A program made the translations under genes and the position numbers. A DNA stretch of 64,000 bases, taken from positions 248,001 to 312,000 of the forward strand of contig NZ_NOII01000011.1 in assembly GCF_002245695.1 (NCBI RefSeq). The letters run 5' to 3'. This document shows positions 33,247 through 43,119 of the stretch, in pieces. The notes under the pieces are model-generated. The model did no database searches. It worked only from the letters and a program-made list of their open reading frames with translations, and was not told the DNA's origin. The stretch's first letter is position 1, and the number at the start of each line of letters is the position of its first letter. This DNA is from Fictibacillus aquaticus. GTDB lineage: Bacteria; Bacillota; Bacilli; Bacillales; Fictibacillaceae.

Positions 33247-33804
33247 TTAACGATAGTCATTATGAGTCGGCGTGAACAAGTCTTCCTCTGATTTTCTAAC
33301 CATTGAAAAATTGTCCACGTTATAATGTCCGTGCATGATGGCGTTGTGATGCTGAATAATTTGTTCGGCTGTGAGGACCTTTGAATCTGTCGTCGAATGT
33401 CCGTCGCCAACTAGTGTGACATCAAAACCATTAACGGTAGCTGCCCGCACTGCGGTATCGATGCAATGCTCCGTCTTACAGCCCATGATTACAAGATGCT
33501 CAATTTGGCTGTCCTTTAAATAAGGCAGCAAATCCGTCCCATAAAAAGAACTGGTCGCCTTTTTATCAAAGGTAACAGCTGAGGATGGCACCTGGATGCC
33601 TCTGTGTATTTCAAATCCCGGTCCTTCCCCATTCGCAACATCAAGGTCTCTCACGAAAACGATGGACGCTTGTTCATGCTGCGCCTTTTCAAGAACCGCA
33701 TTAATGTTTTCAACTAATCTTTCTTTTTCAAAAACACATTGTTCCTTATCATTGCCTTCTATTAATTCCTGTTGAGCATCAATGACGAGCAAAGCTTGCT
33801 TCAA
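33247..33804 (-). CDS. Isochorismatase-fold cysteine hydrolase (copy 2)
   Basis: A 185-residue paralogue of the gene at 23580-24119, with D9 (LLVIDAQ), a Lys at 81-82 (TFDKKATSSF) and C114 (GCKTEHCIDTA). The C-terminal helix LTAEQIIQHHN is shared by both copies. It lies 12 bp after the alpha/beta hydrolase gene, suggesting a two-gene operon. Substrate unknown. Confidence 0.87.
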   Translation of the reverse strand: MKQALLVIDAQQELIEGNDKEQCVFEKERLVENINAVLEKAQHEQASIVFVRDLDVANGEGPGFEIHRGIQVPSSAVTFDKKATSSFYGTDLLPYLKDSQIEHLVIMGCKTEHCIDTAVRAATVNGFDVTLVGDGHSTTDSKVLTAEQIIQHHNAIMHGHYNVDNFSMVRKSEEDLFTPTHNDYR

Positions 33805-33816
33805 GAAATCACTCCT

Positions 33817-34659
33817 CTATTTGTTGTTTACCATTAAATCCTGGCTGCTGTATCTCTCCACCCGATCGAGCCACTCGCCGATATGCACATTGAAAAGCTC
33901 TGGCTGTTCTATATGAAGATTATGCCCTGCAGTATCCAAGATGGAAAAAGTAGCACGCGGGTACTTATCCAGGATGTCGTATGCGTCCTTATAACCTGTA
34001 ACGTGATCCTGTCGCCCTACTAAAAACACACTCGGTTTTGCAAACTCTTCTTGATCAATGTCGAACGTAAAGCCATATGCTTGCGAGATTCTCTCCAGAA
34101 ATGCGTGATCCGACATTTCAATTCCTGCAACAATTTCCTTCCTCGTCCTGTTCAAGGTATATTCGTTTAACACAACGGCAACAGAACGAAATTCGATTTG
34201 TTCTTCTTGCGATAGTGAATCTAGCAAATCATGGTCTACTACTAGATTAGCTTGTTCTGGAAGAGTCCTTGCTGTCCTGTCAGCGATTATCATCGGACAG
34301 ATCAGCGCTGCTCCCAAAACACGTTCAGGCATTCTAGCTATAATTCCACGAGCGATATAGCCGCCGTAAGATTCTCCTGCTATTAAAAACGACTGTTCTG
34401 GTAAAAGGGAGTCTATGAATTGTATAACAGAATCCAGCATTTCATCGGAGTTTTGGATGTTTTCATAGTCTCTCGTTTTTCCCATGCCTGGGAGATCAAG
34501 ATAGATGCGTTTGTAATCATCGTGATTCTTAAATGCAGGCTCCATGCAGCCTTTCATCAGTCGGTGATCCGGTGAAAAGCCATGAATCATCACAACTGGA
34601 GTACCTGAACCTATCATTTCATAATAAATTTCAGCTTTCTTCACCTTACAATACGCCAT
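33817..34659 (-). CDS. Alpha/beta hydrolase
   Basis: A 280-residue alpha/beta-hydrolase with oxyanion region MIHGFSPDH, nucleophile elbow GESYGG (S97), acid D218 (GRQDHVTG) and H246 (TAGHNLH). The cap domain lies at about 125-200. It is likely an esterase or a C-C/amide hydrolase; the substrate is unknown. It heads a pair with the cysteine hydrolase. Confidence 0.9.
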   Translation of the reverse strand: MAYCKVKKAEIYYEMIGSGTPVVMIHGFSPDHRLMKGCMEPAFKNHDDYKRIYLDLPGMGKTRDYENIQNSDEMLDSVIQFIDSLLPEQSFLIAGESYGGYIARGIIARMPERVLGAALICPMIIADRTARTLPEQANLVVDHDLLDSLSQEEQIEFRSVAVVLNEYTLNRTRKEIVAGIEMSDHAFLERISQAYGFTFDIDQEEFAKPSVFLVGRQDHVTGYKDAYDILDKYPRATFSILDTAGHNLHIEQPELFNVHIGEWLDRVERYSSQDLMVNNK

Positions 34660-34753
34660 ATTTCACCACTCCTTTTCCCTCACCTTCTCGTTCGGCAAAG
34701 CTGAGGGTGAATCCTTCAAAGCGGTGGATCTTTTGTTGGTAAGGTACTTGCGT

Positions 34754-34820
34754 GGGGTACGGTACCATTCATCAACATCTGGCTTTAAATCACCGTTTTG
34801 CGTGAATGGTACCGTACCCC
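34754..34820. repeat. Inverted pair of GGGGTACGGTACC repeats before the bicupin gene
   Basis: Two perfect 18-base arms, GGGGTACGGTACCATTCA and its complement, enclose 31 bp. There is no U tract on either side, and the structure lies between divergent genes about 50 bp before the bicupin ribosome site. It is therefore not a simple terminator and could be a regulatory or mobile palindrome. Confidence 0.8.
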
Positions 34821-34871
34821 CGACCTGCTGCATAGTATAGACTATTGCCTAGTTAGAGGAGGATCCATTGT

Positions 34872-36074
34872 ATGAAGAACAATCCTCGTGATCAAGCACC
34901 AAATAATCAAATTCCGCAGCCAATAAGAAGTGACGGTACGGGATGGTGGGATTTCGGTCCGCGGAACGTCATGCGCGATATTCAAAATCCAGATCTGCTC
35001 GTTCCGCCCGTCACAGATGCTGGGAGTCTGCCTAATTTAAGGTTTTCTTTTTCTGACACGAACATGCAGTTGAATCATGGCGGCTGGTCGAGAGAAGTGA
35101 CAGTCAGGGAACTGCCGATTGCCACTACGCTTGCGGGAGTAAACATGGCTCTGACGCCAGGCGGCATACGCGAATTGCACTGGCATATGGAGGCAGAATG
35201 GGCGATCATGCTGGTAGGTCGCGCACGCATCACTGCAGTCGATCAGAATGGAAGGAACTTTATCCAAGACGTCGGTGTAGGCGATCTATGGTACTTCCCC
35301 CCTGGCATTCCCCACTCTATTCAAGGTTTGGAGGAAGGCTGCGAGTTTCTGCTCGTTTTTGATAACGGGAATTTCTCCGATTTGAGCACATTATCCATCT
35401 CGGATTGGTTTGCACATACACCAAAGGATGTTCTATCGGCAAACTTTGGTGTGCCGGAAAGTGCATTCGCCAATGTTCCGGATAAACAGCTGTATATTTT
35501 CCAAGGGCAGATCCCAGGGCCAATTGAAACACAGGCAGTACCGGACCCCTATGGAACTGTGCCGCAAAGCTTCTCACACCGGCTGCTCGCGCAAAAGCCG
35601 CTCGAGTTTCCAGGCGGAAATGTTCGAATTGCCGACTCATCCAACTTCCCCGCTTCCGTTACAATCGCTACGGCATTTGTAGAAGTTAAACCAGGCGGAA
35701 TGAGAGAACTGCATTGGCATCCAAATGCAGATGAGTGGCAGTACTATATCTCAGGTAAGGGGCGTATGACCGTCTTTTCGGGAGTCGGTACAGCACGGAC
35801 CTTTGATTATCAAGCCGGCGATGTTGGCTATGTGCCGCGTGCATTTGGCCACTACATCCAGAACACAGGAACAGAGAGTCTTTGGTTTCTGGAGATGTTC
35901 AAGAGCAACCGCTTTGAAGATGTGTCGCTCAACCAGTGGATGGCACTCACACCGCAGCAGCTTGTTCAGCAAAACGTGAATGCAACCCCTGAACTGATGA
36001 ACTCACTGCGCAAGGAGAAATGGCCGGTGGTGAAGTATCCGGGGTATTCGTATTATCCACGGTCGGGGAAATAA
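34872..36074 (+). CDS. Oxalate decarboxylase-like bicupin with altered lid loop
   Basis: A 400-residue bicupin of the OxdC/OxdD family. Both manganese sites are intact: H103, H105, E109, H148 in the N-terminal cupin and H281, H283, E288, H327 in the second, with E341 equivalent to OxdC E333. The N-terminal lid, which is SENST in OxdC with the catalytic E162, reads SDLST here (S169-T173). Loop changes in OxdC shift activity from decarboxylase toward oxidase, so activity is uncertain. No signal peptide. GAGGAGG precedes the ATG by 9 bases. It degrades oxalate in the family; here the reaction needs testing. Confidence 0.88.
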   Translation: MKNNPRDQAPNNQIPQPIRSDGTGWWDFGPRNVMRDIQNPDLLVPPVTDAGSLPNLRFSFSDTNMQLNHGGWSREVTVRELPIATTLAGVNMALTPGGIRELHWHMEAEWAIMLVGRARITAVDQNGRNFIQDVGVGDLWYFPPGIPHSIQGLEEGCEFLLVFDNGNFSDLSTLSISDWFAHTPKDVLSANFGVPESAFANVPDKQLYIFQGQIPGPIETQAVPDPYGTVPQSFSHRLLAQKPLEFPGGNVRIADSSNFPASVTIATAFVEVKPGGMRELHWHPNADEWQYYISGKGRMTVFSGVGTARTFDYQAGDVGYVPRAFGHYIQNTGTESLWFLEMFKSNRFEDVSLNQWMALTPQQLVQQNVNATPELMNSLRKEKWPVVKYPGYSYYPRSGK

Positions 36075-36080
36075 CTAGTC

Positions 36081-36092
36081 GGGGTACGGTAC
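36081..36092. repeat. Partial GGGGTACGGTAC repeat after the bicupin gene
   Basis: Twelve of the thirteen bases of the dispersed motif, 6 bp after the bicupin stop codon. No partner arm is found nearby. Confidence 0.6.
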
Positions 36093-36109
36093 ACGCGGAA
36101 ATGGAACGC

Positions 36110-36149
36110 AAAAAAGTGCACCCCTTTTCTAATAGGGGCGCACTCTTTT
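36110..36149. terminator. Terminator between convergent bicupin and protease genes
   Basis: GTGCACCCC and GGGGCGCAC pair over nine bases (one wobble or mismatch) with a 10-base loop. On the minus strand six T residues follow, and on the plus strand CTTTTCG. It should stop transcription mainly from the protease side. Confidence 0.75.
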
Positions 36150-36153
36150 CGTT

Positions 36154-37599
36154 TTACTTATTACTCTTCAAGAAATTATAAATGTTAGCTTCTCCTGAAC
36201 CATAAAGTGGATCAGCTCCGACCTTACCAAAATCAATTGCACTTTTTCTAATCGCGGCAGCAACTTGTGCTGGTGAATATTCAGGGTGCGCAGATTTAAT
36301 GACCCCTGCCACTCCAGCAACTTTAGGGGCAGCCATTGACGTTCCGTGCAAGTAGGAGTAGCCGTGCCACTTTCCATCTGAAAATTGAGTTGTCGCATTT
36401 GAACCTACTGGATAAGAAGGATACGTAGACAGCGTTCTATAAGTAAAGTCACGCTTATTCAAATAATCCCCTGTTGGATTTTGACGGTACAAGCTGTCGT
36501 ATACTGGCCCGTTATCTCCTCCAGGGCCTGCAACGTCAATCACACTTCCATAGTTAGAATAGAATGCAATGTTCTCATCTGACCACTGATTGGAAGAAGA
36601 AACCGTTACGACTCCTGGAATCTGTGCAGGGACTACACGAGATGGTCCTTTAATATCAAGGTTATATCTTGTCTTCCAGTATTCCTGCATGTCATGGATA
36701 TTGTTAAGGTCCATAGAATCGTTACCAGATGATACAACAACCGTTGCGCCCTTTTTGATCGCATATTGAATTGCACGATGATAAGCGACCATTGAAGCTG
36801 AATCGCCTTTTTCATCTAAATTATGTGCCATCCAGCGCCAGCCGCCGATAGACATGTTAATGACTTCTACACCATCGTTTGCAGCAGCAACGATCGCATC
36901 TGTGATCCACGATTGCTGAGCACCGCCTGTTGCTCCAAAAACACGATATGCTCGAACCGTTAGATCAGGCCCTACGCCTTTTACTTTACCGTTTGCCGCG
37001 ATGGAACCAGCAACGTGTGTGCCGTGCCCGTTTTTATCCCAAGCATCAGTCGTTCCAGGCACAAACGTCTTAGATCCCGCCAAGTCAGCGTTTGCCGCAA
37101 GATCCGGATGGCTAAAATCAATTCCGGTATCAATAACCGCAACAACTGTATCTTGATCTCCATCATTGATATTATATGATTCACCATTGTTGGTTAAACG
37201 GTGCATATCCCATTGCTTGTCCCAATAGCTAGGAGCTGCTGCGTCAAGCGTAACTTTATTTCCGTCGGCATTTCCTGGAGTAAATGCTGTTGAATCCTGG
37301 GGCTCTAAATAAGCCTCCAGCTCTCTGTCAGCAGCGTGTACATTGCTGTCTTTTTTTATTTTCGACAAAAATTCAGGATCGTTTGACTGAACTTCTACAA
37401 TGCCTACTTCTTCTATGACTCGCTCTACTTTTCCGCCTGCTTTTGTAATCGCATTAGAAAAGTTAGCGGGAAGATTCCCTTTATAGGCAATCACATATTG
37501 ATCAGACCCTGGAGCAGCATTTGTTTTTTCGGGCTGAACTCCAGCCAGTAAAGAAAAGGATAATGCCGTACAAACAGATAAAACAGCTAGCTTTTTCAT
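36154..37599 (-). CDS. Secreted subtilisin-family serine protease
   Basis: A 481-residue preproprotease. It has a signal peptide (about 1-28, ending TNAAP), an inhibitor I9-like propeptide (about 32-95) and an S8 catalytic domain with D157 (AVIDTGID), H192 (NGHGTHVAGS) and S421 (LHGTSMAAP). The start at 37599 is chosen because AGGAG lies 8 bases before it; the frame opens 18 bases earlier. The catalytic domain is large (about 330 residues) with an insertion around WRWMAHNLDEKGDS. It is an extracellular protein-degrading enzyme; no regulator is adjacent. Confidence 0.92.
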   Translation of the reverse strand: MKKLAVLSVCTALSFSLLAGVQPEKTNAAPGSDQYVIAYKGNLPANFSNAITKAGGKVERVIEEVGIVEVQSNDPEFLSKIKKDSNVHAADRELEAYLEPQDSTAFTPGNADGNKVTLDAAAPSYWDKQWDMHRLTNNGESYNINDGDQDTVVAVIDTGIDFSHPDLAANADLAGSKTFVPGTTDAWDKNGHGTHVAGSIAANGKVKGVGPDLTVRAYRVFGATGGAQQSWITDAIVAAANDGVEVINMSIGGWRWMAHNLDEKGDSASMVAYHRAIQYAIKKGATVVVSSGNDSMDLNNIHDMQEYWKTRYNLDIKGPSRVVPAQIPGVVTVSSSNQWSDENIAFYSNYGSVIDVAGPGGDNGPVYDSLYRQNPTGDYLNKRDFTYRTLSTYPSYPVGSNATTQFSDGKWHGYSYLHGTSMAAPKVAGVAGVIKSAHPEYSPAQVAAAIRKSAIDFGKVGADPLYGSGEANIYNFLKSNK

Positions 37600-37734
37600 C
37601 AACATCTCTCCTGCCATCCTTATTGTTTTTACTCACGCAATATTGTCATTTTAAAACCAAATCTATTAATTTATTGTCGAAAGATGGAGGTTAATAGATA
37701 GAATTTTTCGACAATAGTATTTTAGGATAATATA

Positions 37735-37769
37735 CCTAAAAATGACTTGTCTCTGTAATGAGACAAGCC
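37735..37769 (-). terminator. Terminator after selO
   Basis: GGCTTGTCTC and GAGACAAGTC form a ten-base stem (one wobble) with loop ATTACA, followed by ATTTTTAG on the minus strand, 20 bp after the selO stop. Confidence 0.8.
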
Positions 37770-37790
37770 ATCCATTTTACCTATTTTTTC

Positions 37791-39260
37791 TCATGTCCCG
37801 CAAAACGTCTTATAATCCCCAGCAGAAGGCCCCGGCGGCTTAGCATACTCCGCCTGCTCCGGAGTATGTGCATAAGGATTCTTCAGCACAGTAAGCAGTT
37901 TTTCCATCATACTATAATCTCCGATGTTAGCCGCAGCCAGCGCCTCTTCAACCCGGTGGTTGCGCGGGATGATGGCAGGATTGCTATTACGCATCAGCTC
38001 ATCAGAATCAGCTTTTGACTCTTCCTGCCTGCCTCGTCTAGCTTCCCACTTTTCATGCCACTGAGTGAACTCCGCGGCACAGTTCATGCCCGTGTCCTCC
38101 AGCTTATTAAACGTCAGCGCCACAAGCGTATTCGTATAATCCGCTTTATGTTCCTGCATCAAATTAAGAAGCTCTCCGATCAGTGCCTCATCTTCTTTTT
38201 CCTCATGGAACAATCCAAGCTTAGCTCTCATTCCCGCAAGCCAATGAGCTTGATACAAGTCAGAGTAACCGTACATTGCCTCCTGTGCCATTTCAACCGC
38301 TTTCTCCTGCTCTTCATGGAACAGCGGCAGCAGTGTTTCTGCAAAACGGGCGAGGTTCCACCCGCCGATGCGCGGCTGATTTGCATAAGCATAACGGCCC
38401 TGTCTATCAATAGAGCTGAACACCGTCGCCGGATCATACGTATTCATGAACGCGCACGGACCATAATCAATCGTTTCCCCGCTGATCGTCATATTGTCCG
38501 TGTTCATGACCCCATGGATAAAACCGGCCAGCTGCCACTTCGCGATAAGAGCTGCCTGCTGCTTGATTACTTCCTTAAGCAGAGCCAAGTAAGGCTGATC
38601 CTCACCTGCCGCTTCTGGATAATGCCGCTTAATCGCATAGTCTGCCAGCGCTTTCACTTCGTCTACTTTACCTCTTACATGCGTTGCAAACTCAAACGTC
38701 CCGACACGAAGATGGCTCTCCGCAACACGAGTAAGAATCGCACCCTTCAGCTCCGTTTCGCGATAAACCGTCTCACCTGTTGTCACCACAGCCAGACTGC
38801 GGGTCGTTGGAATGCCGAGTCCGTGCATTGCCTCACTGATAATGTACTCACGCAGCATCGGGCCAATCGCCGCACGGCCATCTCCGCCGCGGGAGTAAGG
38901 TGTCCTGCCTGATCCCTTGAGCTGAATATCGAACCTCTGACCCTCTGGAGTGATCTGCTCTCCAAGCAAAATCGCCCGGCCGTCCCCTAGCATCGTAAAG
39001 TTGCCAAACTGATGACCAGCGTATGCCTGCGCCAGCGGCTCACCGCCAGCAGGAGCCGTGTTCCCTGCAAACACAGCCGCCATGCCTTCATTTTTCAGTT
39101 CTGCAATATTCAATCCAAGCTCCTTGGCAAGCTGCTCGTTCACCACAATTGTGTTTGGAGCCTCGACAGGATTAAAACTGACTTTTGTATAAAAAGCTTC
39201 CGGCAGCGAGGTGTAGCTGTTTTGTAAATTCCAGCCTGCTGCGTTTTGATTTGTATTCAT
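37791..39260 (-). CDS. selO: SelO family protein adenylyltransferase (YdiU)
   Basis: A 489-residue SelO pseudokinase, recognised from [20 protein letters not shown], the [18 protein letters not shown] glycine loop, the [15 protein letters not shown] segment and [19 protein letters not shown] (catalytic loop and metal-binding Asp). SelO transfers AMP to protein hydroxyls and takes part in redox homeostasis. The C-terminus ends with FCGT, so a Cys stands near the position of the selenocysteine in animal SelO. It is monocistronic. Confidence 0.95.
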   Translation of the reverse strand: MNTNQNAAGWNLQNSYTSLPEAFYTKVSFNPVEAPNTIVVNEQLAKELGLNIAELKNEGMAAVFAGNTAPAGGEPLAQAYAGHQFGNFTMLGDGRAILLGEQITPEGQRFDIQLKGSGRTPYSRGGDGRAAIGPMLREYIISEAMHGLGIPTTRSLAVVTTGETVYRETELKGAILTRVAESHLRVGTFEFATHVRGKVDEVKALADYAIKRHYPEAAGEDQPYLALLKEVIKQQAALIAKWQLAGFIHGVMNTDNMTISGETIDYGPCAFMNTYDPATVFSSIDRQGRYAYANQPRIGGWNLARFAETLLPLFHEEQEKAVEMAQEAMYGYSDLYQAHWLAGMRAKLGLFHEEKEDEALIGELLNLMQEHKADYTNTLVALTFNKLEDTGMNCAAEFTQWHEKWEARRGRQEESKADSDELMRNSNPAIIPRNHRVEEALAAANIGDYSMMEKLLTVLKNPYAHTPEQAEYAKPPGPSAGDYKTFCGT

Positions 39261-39322
39261 GTGAGCTCCTTTAAGCTGTGACGTTTATTTACCGTGATTA
39301 TACCCTGAACCCGGAGCAACCA

Positions 39323-40462
39323 CTAATTTTGTGTATTCTTTTTCCCGATCATCCCGTAATCTTGAATGGTCAAATCCGCATGATATGTGACTTCCGCCTC
39401 GCTGAACGTTTTGTCCCAATCGCCCTTGACCTCATTCCATAATCTCGGATAATGGATGCGAAGCTGGCTGCCGAAGCCGGCAACGTCCACTTTATATTCT
39501 TCTTGCATCTTTTTGACGACATTACCGACGAGCCGCACTACTTCCTTTTCTGCCTCTCTTTCGATACTTCTCACATTTTTATTTTCAAACGCGGGGCGTT
39601 CATGCGGGTTCCAGTATTCTGCAACCCTTCCGTCTGATTTGATTTTCACGTCAAATGAGATTCGACCATTGATGACTTTCGGCGTTATCTCGCTATCTAA
39701 CGTTTTTAATTGAAAAAAAACAGGATGCTCCTTTTTCGACCGGTATGCTTTGACCGTGCCGCTTTTACTGTCGCCTGTCAGCCAGTTGATGCCTTCAATC
39801 TCTTTTTTGTTAAACGTGCCGATCATCTTTCCGGTCTTTCCTTTAATAATGGCGGCACCATCAAATTTGACCTCGCCTTTTTTCGTTTTCACGATCTGCT
39901 GCATCAGGAAGCTCGTGCCGCTCTCGAGCTTGGCGAATGTATCTGTTAAAGTAACCGGTTTTAACAGGCGCGTGGTAAGCTGCTGGTTCGCAATTTCATT
40001 AATGTGCATAGCAGGTATGCTTTTGTCTGACAGCTCAAGAGTGTCACTCGCTCTTCCTTTGGCGATGAACACGTTCGCACTCCCGCGAATATCTACGTCT
40101 CTGTAATGCAAGTCCATGAGCTCTTCCAGGTTCAATTCTTTTGCTACGTCACTCGCTATCACGATCGTTTTCTGGTGAGCGCCGAATATGAACCCTTCTT
40201 TTTTCAGCGTCATTTCCCAGCCGATTGGCTCAAGTGAAACTCCTTTTTCTGTGATGTTCACATACGGCTTAACGGCCGTTCCTCCGCCTTTATTGTTTTG
40301 CAATGCTGCAGGAACGACATATTGCAGCGTCGAACTAAGTTTATTCCCTTCTTCCTTATCTACCGCGGACCCGACAATAATATTCAGCTCTTCAATCGGC
40401 TTACTGCTCCAACACCCCGACAGAAGCGGCACAAACAACAGCACATACAGACACCTTCTCAT
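39323..40462 (-). CDS. Spore germination lipoprotein, GerC subunit
   Basis: A 380-residue Ger(x)C lipoprotein. The start at 40462 is preceded by AAGGAGG; the frame extends 28 codons upstream without a ribosome site. The lipobox LLSGC gives lipidated C17, followed by WSSKPIEELNIIVG, typical of the family. It is the last gene of the receptor operon and overlaps the B gene by 4 bases (ATGA). GerC anchors to the spore inner membrane and is needed for receptor function. Confidence 0.93.
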   Translation of the reverse strand: MRRCLYVLLFVPLLSGCWSSKPIEELNIIVGSAVDKEEGNKLSSTLQYVVPAALQNNKGGGTAVKPYVNITEKGVSLEPIGWEMTLKKEGFIFGAHQKTIVIASDVAKELNLEELMDLHYRDVDIRGSANVFIAKGRASDTLELSDKSIPAMHINEIANQQLTTRLLKPVTLTDTFAKLESGTSFLMQQIVKTKKGEVKFDGAAIIKGKTGKMIGTFNKKEIEGINWLTGDSKSGTVKAYRSKKEHPVFFQLKTLDSEITPKVINGRISFDVKIKSDGRVAEYWNPHERPAFENKNVRSIEREAEKEVVRLVGNVVKKMQEEYKVDVAGFGSQLRIHYPRLWNEVKGDWDKTFSEAEVTYHADLTIQDYGMIGKKNTQN

Positions 40463-41553
40463 GTGTTCTTCCTCCTTATATACGATAAAAGGAGGAGCAG
40501 CCCCGGTATCGTACCAAACAGCACGAATCCGAACTTCGAGATCCATCCGCCGAACGCGAATAATGAGTTAATATTTTTCGGTGTCATAGCAATCAGATAA
40601 ACAACTGGGAGGACACCCCAATAAAAGATTTTCGTGTCTTTTTTAAAAACTTGAGCGAGCCCCATCGCCACAGCAAAGTATGACACTATAAACGTTGAAA
40701 AGATCTCCATAATCCAAATGACAAGCAGCAGTGAATCGAACCGTTCAAAGAAAAGACCCGTAATCTCATAGCCTCTTATAAACGTTAAAACAGGCCACGT
40801 CTGGCTGAGCACACCTTCTACGGAGAGAGCCCCCACAATCACGACCAACGTCAACGTGTAAAAGATGAGAGGAACGCCGATTCCGATCAAGACTACTTTT
40901 TTCGCTTTCTCCTGGTTTTGCATGAACATGTAAATAATTAAGATAATTTCATAGCCGCTGTAGGATAAAGCGGTCGCCGGCACACCATCAATGATTGGTT
41001 TAATGCCCATACCGAGTACTGGGCGGAGGTTATCAAGCTCGAAAATCTTCAGTCCGAGAAAAACGACCACAATAAAAAAAAGGACGGTGATGGGAAAAAT
41101 GATTTCCAGCAGCCGCGCCACCGCGTTTATGCCCCCTAGCGTCAAATAAAGCCCAATCCAGATAAACGGCATGATGATGGCCCATATTGGAGTTCCTTGC
41201 AGCAGAAATAGACCTGTCGTTTCCGCCATCACGCGAACCTCAAGGGCAGCGAGGAGAAGAAAATAAAAGACGACAGCCAAGCTGATAATTGATCCGAGCG
41301 TTTTACCGACGATCACCTGATTGTATTGATAAAATGTCTTGTCCGGATACTGTTCGCAAAGCTTTACCATGATTAGTGCGATGACCATTGATATGAGACC
41401 GCCGACAATGACCGCAATCCAGGCATCCGGTGTCATCATTTTTTCGGTTGCCACCCGCGGCAGCGTAAGTATACCGGCTGCGAGCATCATGTTAATTAAT
41501 ATAATGGTGGTCTGTGAAGTGCTAATCCTGTCAGCCGGAAGCCTGTTCATCAT
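40459..41553 (-). CDS. Spore germination permease-like protein, GerB subunit
   Basis: A member of the endospore germination permease (APC superfamily) group with ten helices, starting with TTIILINMMLAAGILTLPR. The first in-frame ATG (41559) is too close to the AAAGGAG site, so I use the ATG at 41553; 41550 is equally possible. GerB subunits bind the germinant and with GerA form the receptor. The germinant specificity cannot be read. Confidence 0.93.
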   Translation of the reverse strand: MMNRLPADRISTSQTTIILINMMLAAGILTLPRVATEKMMTPDAWIAVIVGGLISMVIALIMVKLCEQYPDKTFYQYNQVIVGKTLGSIISLAVVFYFLLLAALEVRVMAETTGLFLLQGTPIWAIIMPFIWIGLYLTLGGINAVARLLEIIFPITVLFFIVVVFLGLKIFELDNLRPVLGMGIKPIIDGVPATALSYSGYEIILIIYMFMQNQEKAKKVVLIGIGVPLIFYTLTLVVIVGALSVEGVLSQTWPVLTFIRGYEITGLFFERFDSLLLVIWIMEIFSTFIVSYFAVAMGLAQVFKKDTKIFYWGVLPVVYLIAMTPKNINSLFAFGGWISKFGFVLFGTIPGLLLLLSYIRRKNT

Positions 41554-41568
41554 CTGCATCTCCTTTCA

Positions 41569-43119
41569 TCACTTTCTAGTCTGGTCTTTTGTCTGAAGCT
41601 GATCTGGCCGCTTTTTCATTAAGAAGAGCGGTGCACGGATGATCATGTCGAGCCAATCTTTAACTCGATACGGCGAGACTGGGCTCAAGTACGGCATTCC
41701 AAAACTTTTCAGCTTCACCAAATGAGCTCCGAGCAGCAGGAAGAACAAGATGACCCCGTACAACCCGAACACAGCAGCAAAAAACATGGCAATAAAGCGC
41801 AGCATTCGCAGCGCGATGCCGGCGTTGTACTGCGGAATGGAAAAGGACGTGATCGCAGTGACCGCCACCACGATGACCATGATAGGACTGACGATACCGG
41901 CCTGAACCGCCGCCTCACCGATAATCAAGCCTCCCACGATTCCGATGGACTGGCCGATTGCCTTAGGCAGGCGCAGTCCCGCTTCACGCAGAATCTCGAT
42001 CGAAACCTCCATGATCAAAACCTCGATTAATGGTGGAAAAGGCACCCCTTCACGGCTTGCAGCAATGGAAAATACGAGCTTCGTCGGAATCAAGCCTTGA
42101 TGAAACGAGACAAACGAAATGTAAACAGCTGGCGTAAACAGCGAAATAAAGGCCGTTAAATAGCGCAGCATCCGGATGAGCGACCCGATCATCCACCGCT
42201 CATAATAGTCCTCTGGCGTTTGCAGCAGCATATTAAATGTGACCGGAGCAATCAGCGCGAACGGCGTTCCGTCCAGAAATATAGCCACTCGCCCTTCCAG
42301 CACCGCGGCAAGCACCCGGTCCGGACGCTCTGTGTTCTGCACCTGCGGAAATGGGCTTAGAAAATCATCCTCGATCAGCTGCTCGATGTACCCCGACTCC
42401 TGCAGCGCGTCAATCTTAATTCGTGTAATGCGCCTTTTCACTTCCTCCAGCAGCTTCGGGTCCACGATGTCACTAATGTACGCGATCGCGACCTCTTTTT
42501 TCGCACGATCGCCGATTTGGTACGATGTGATGGCCAGGCTGTCCGTTTTGGCTAGCCTTCTTAGCAGTGCCGTATTATGACTGAGACTCTCAATAAAGCC
42601 GATTCGCGGTCCCCGAACCATCGACTCTGACGGCGGTTCCTCCATGTTTCGCTTGAGAACCTGCGATTCGCCGAACGTGAACCCTCCGGCCACACCCTCT
42701 ACGAGCAGTCCAGCAGCTCCCGTCATTACGCTAGACGTGAAACTGTTGATGGTGCTCGCTTCTTTCAACTCGCAGATCGGCATAGCGCGGTCAAACAAGT
42801 AATCTCTTAATTCATGGTTATTAATGTGACGGCCATCACCGTCCATCAACAGCATGTTCACGATATAGTCATTAATCAGCTCTTTATCGGATAAACCGGC
42901 CACATAAACCACCACAATCGGAATCTTGTCCGGTCCAAACCGGTACTCACGAAAACGGACATCGGAGTTGTGGCCGATACTCTCTTTGACCGCAGCTAAA
43001 TCGGCTAATATAGATCCCGATATGGGCTGGTGATCAGGATTAGCTGCCGCATGCGGTTGTAACGATTCGTTTTGTACCCGTTTTGAACTTTTCCTGCCTC
43101 TCCACCTCATCTGCCTCAC
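41569..43119 (-). CDS. Spore germination receptor, GerA subunit
   Basis: A 516-residue GerA protein with an N-terminal soluble domain (about 1-250; VVYVAGLSDKELINDYIV, SLAITSYQIGDRAKKEVAIAYI) and a membrane domain with about five helices in the second half (RPDRVLAAVLEGRVAIFLDG, then GVPFPPLIEVLIMEVSIE). It starts with GTG at 43119, overlapping the TGA of the 43-codon gene upstream; an ATG at 43110 is an alternative. GerA subunits assemble into germinant-gated ion channels in the inner spore membrane. Confidence 0.93.
   Translation of the reverse strand: MRQMRWRGRKSSKRVQNESLQPHAAANPDHQPISGSILADLAAVKESIGHNSDVRFREYRFGPDKIPIVVVYVAGLSDKELINDYIVNMLLMDGDGRHINNHELRDYLFDRAMPICELKEASTINSFTSSVMTGAAGLLVEGVAGGFTFGESQVLKRNMEEPPSESMVRGPRIGFIESLSHNTALLRRLAKTDSLAITSYQIGDRAKKEVAIAYISDIVDPKLLEEVKRRITRIKIDALQESGYIEQLIEDDFLSPFPQVQNTERPDRVLAAVLEGRVAIFLDGTPFALIAPVTFNMLLQTPEDYYERWMIGSLIRMLRYLTAFISLFTPAVYISFVSFHQGLIPTKLVFSIAASREGVPFPPLIEVLIMEVSIEILREAGLRLPKAIGQSIGIVGGLIIGEAAVQAGIVSPIMVIVVAVTAITSFSIPQYNAGIALRMLRFIAMFFAAVFGLYGVILFFLLLGAHLVKLKSFGMPYLSPVSPYRVKDWLDMIIRAPLFLMKKRPDQLQTKDQTRK

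Noticed and set aside
34678-34871. Intrinsic terminator formed by the palindrome before the bicupin gene
   Set aside because: The stem is perfect but the loop is 31 bases and neither strand has a U tract after it.
38055-38912. 285-codon plus-strand frame opposite selO
   Set aside because: Long but antisense to a well-conserved SelO protein; the product is rich in His and Arg with no recognisable fold, as expected of a shadow frame.
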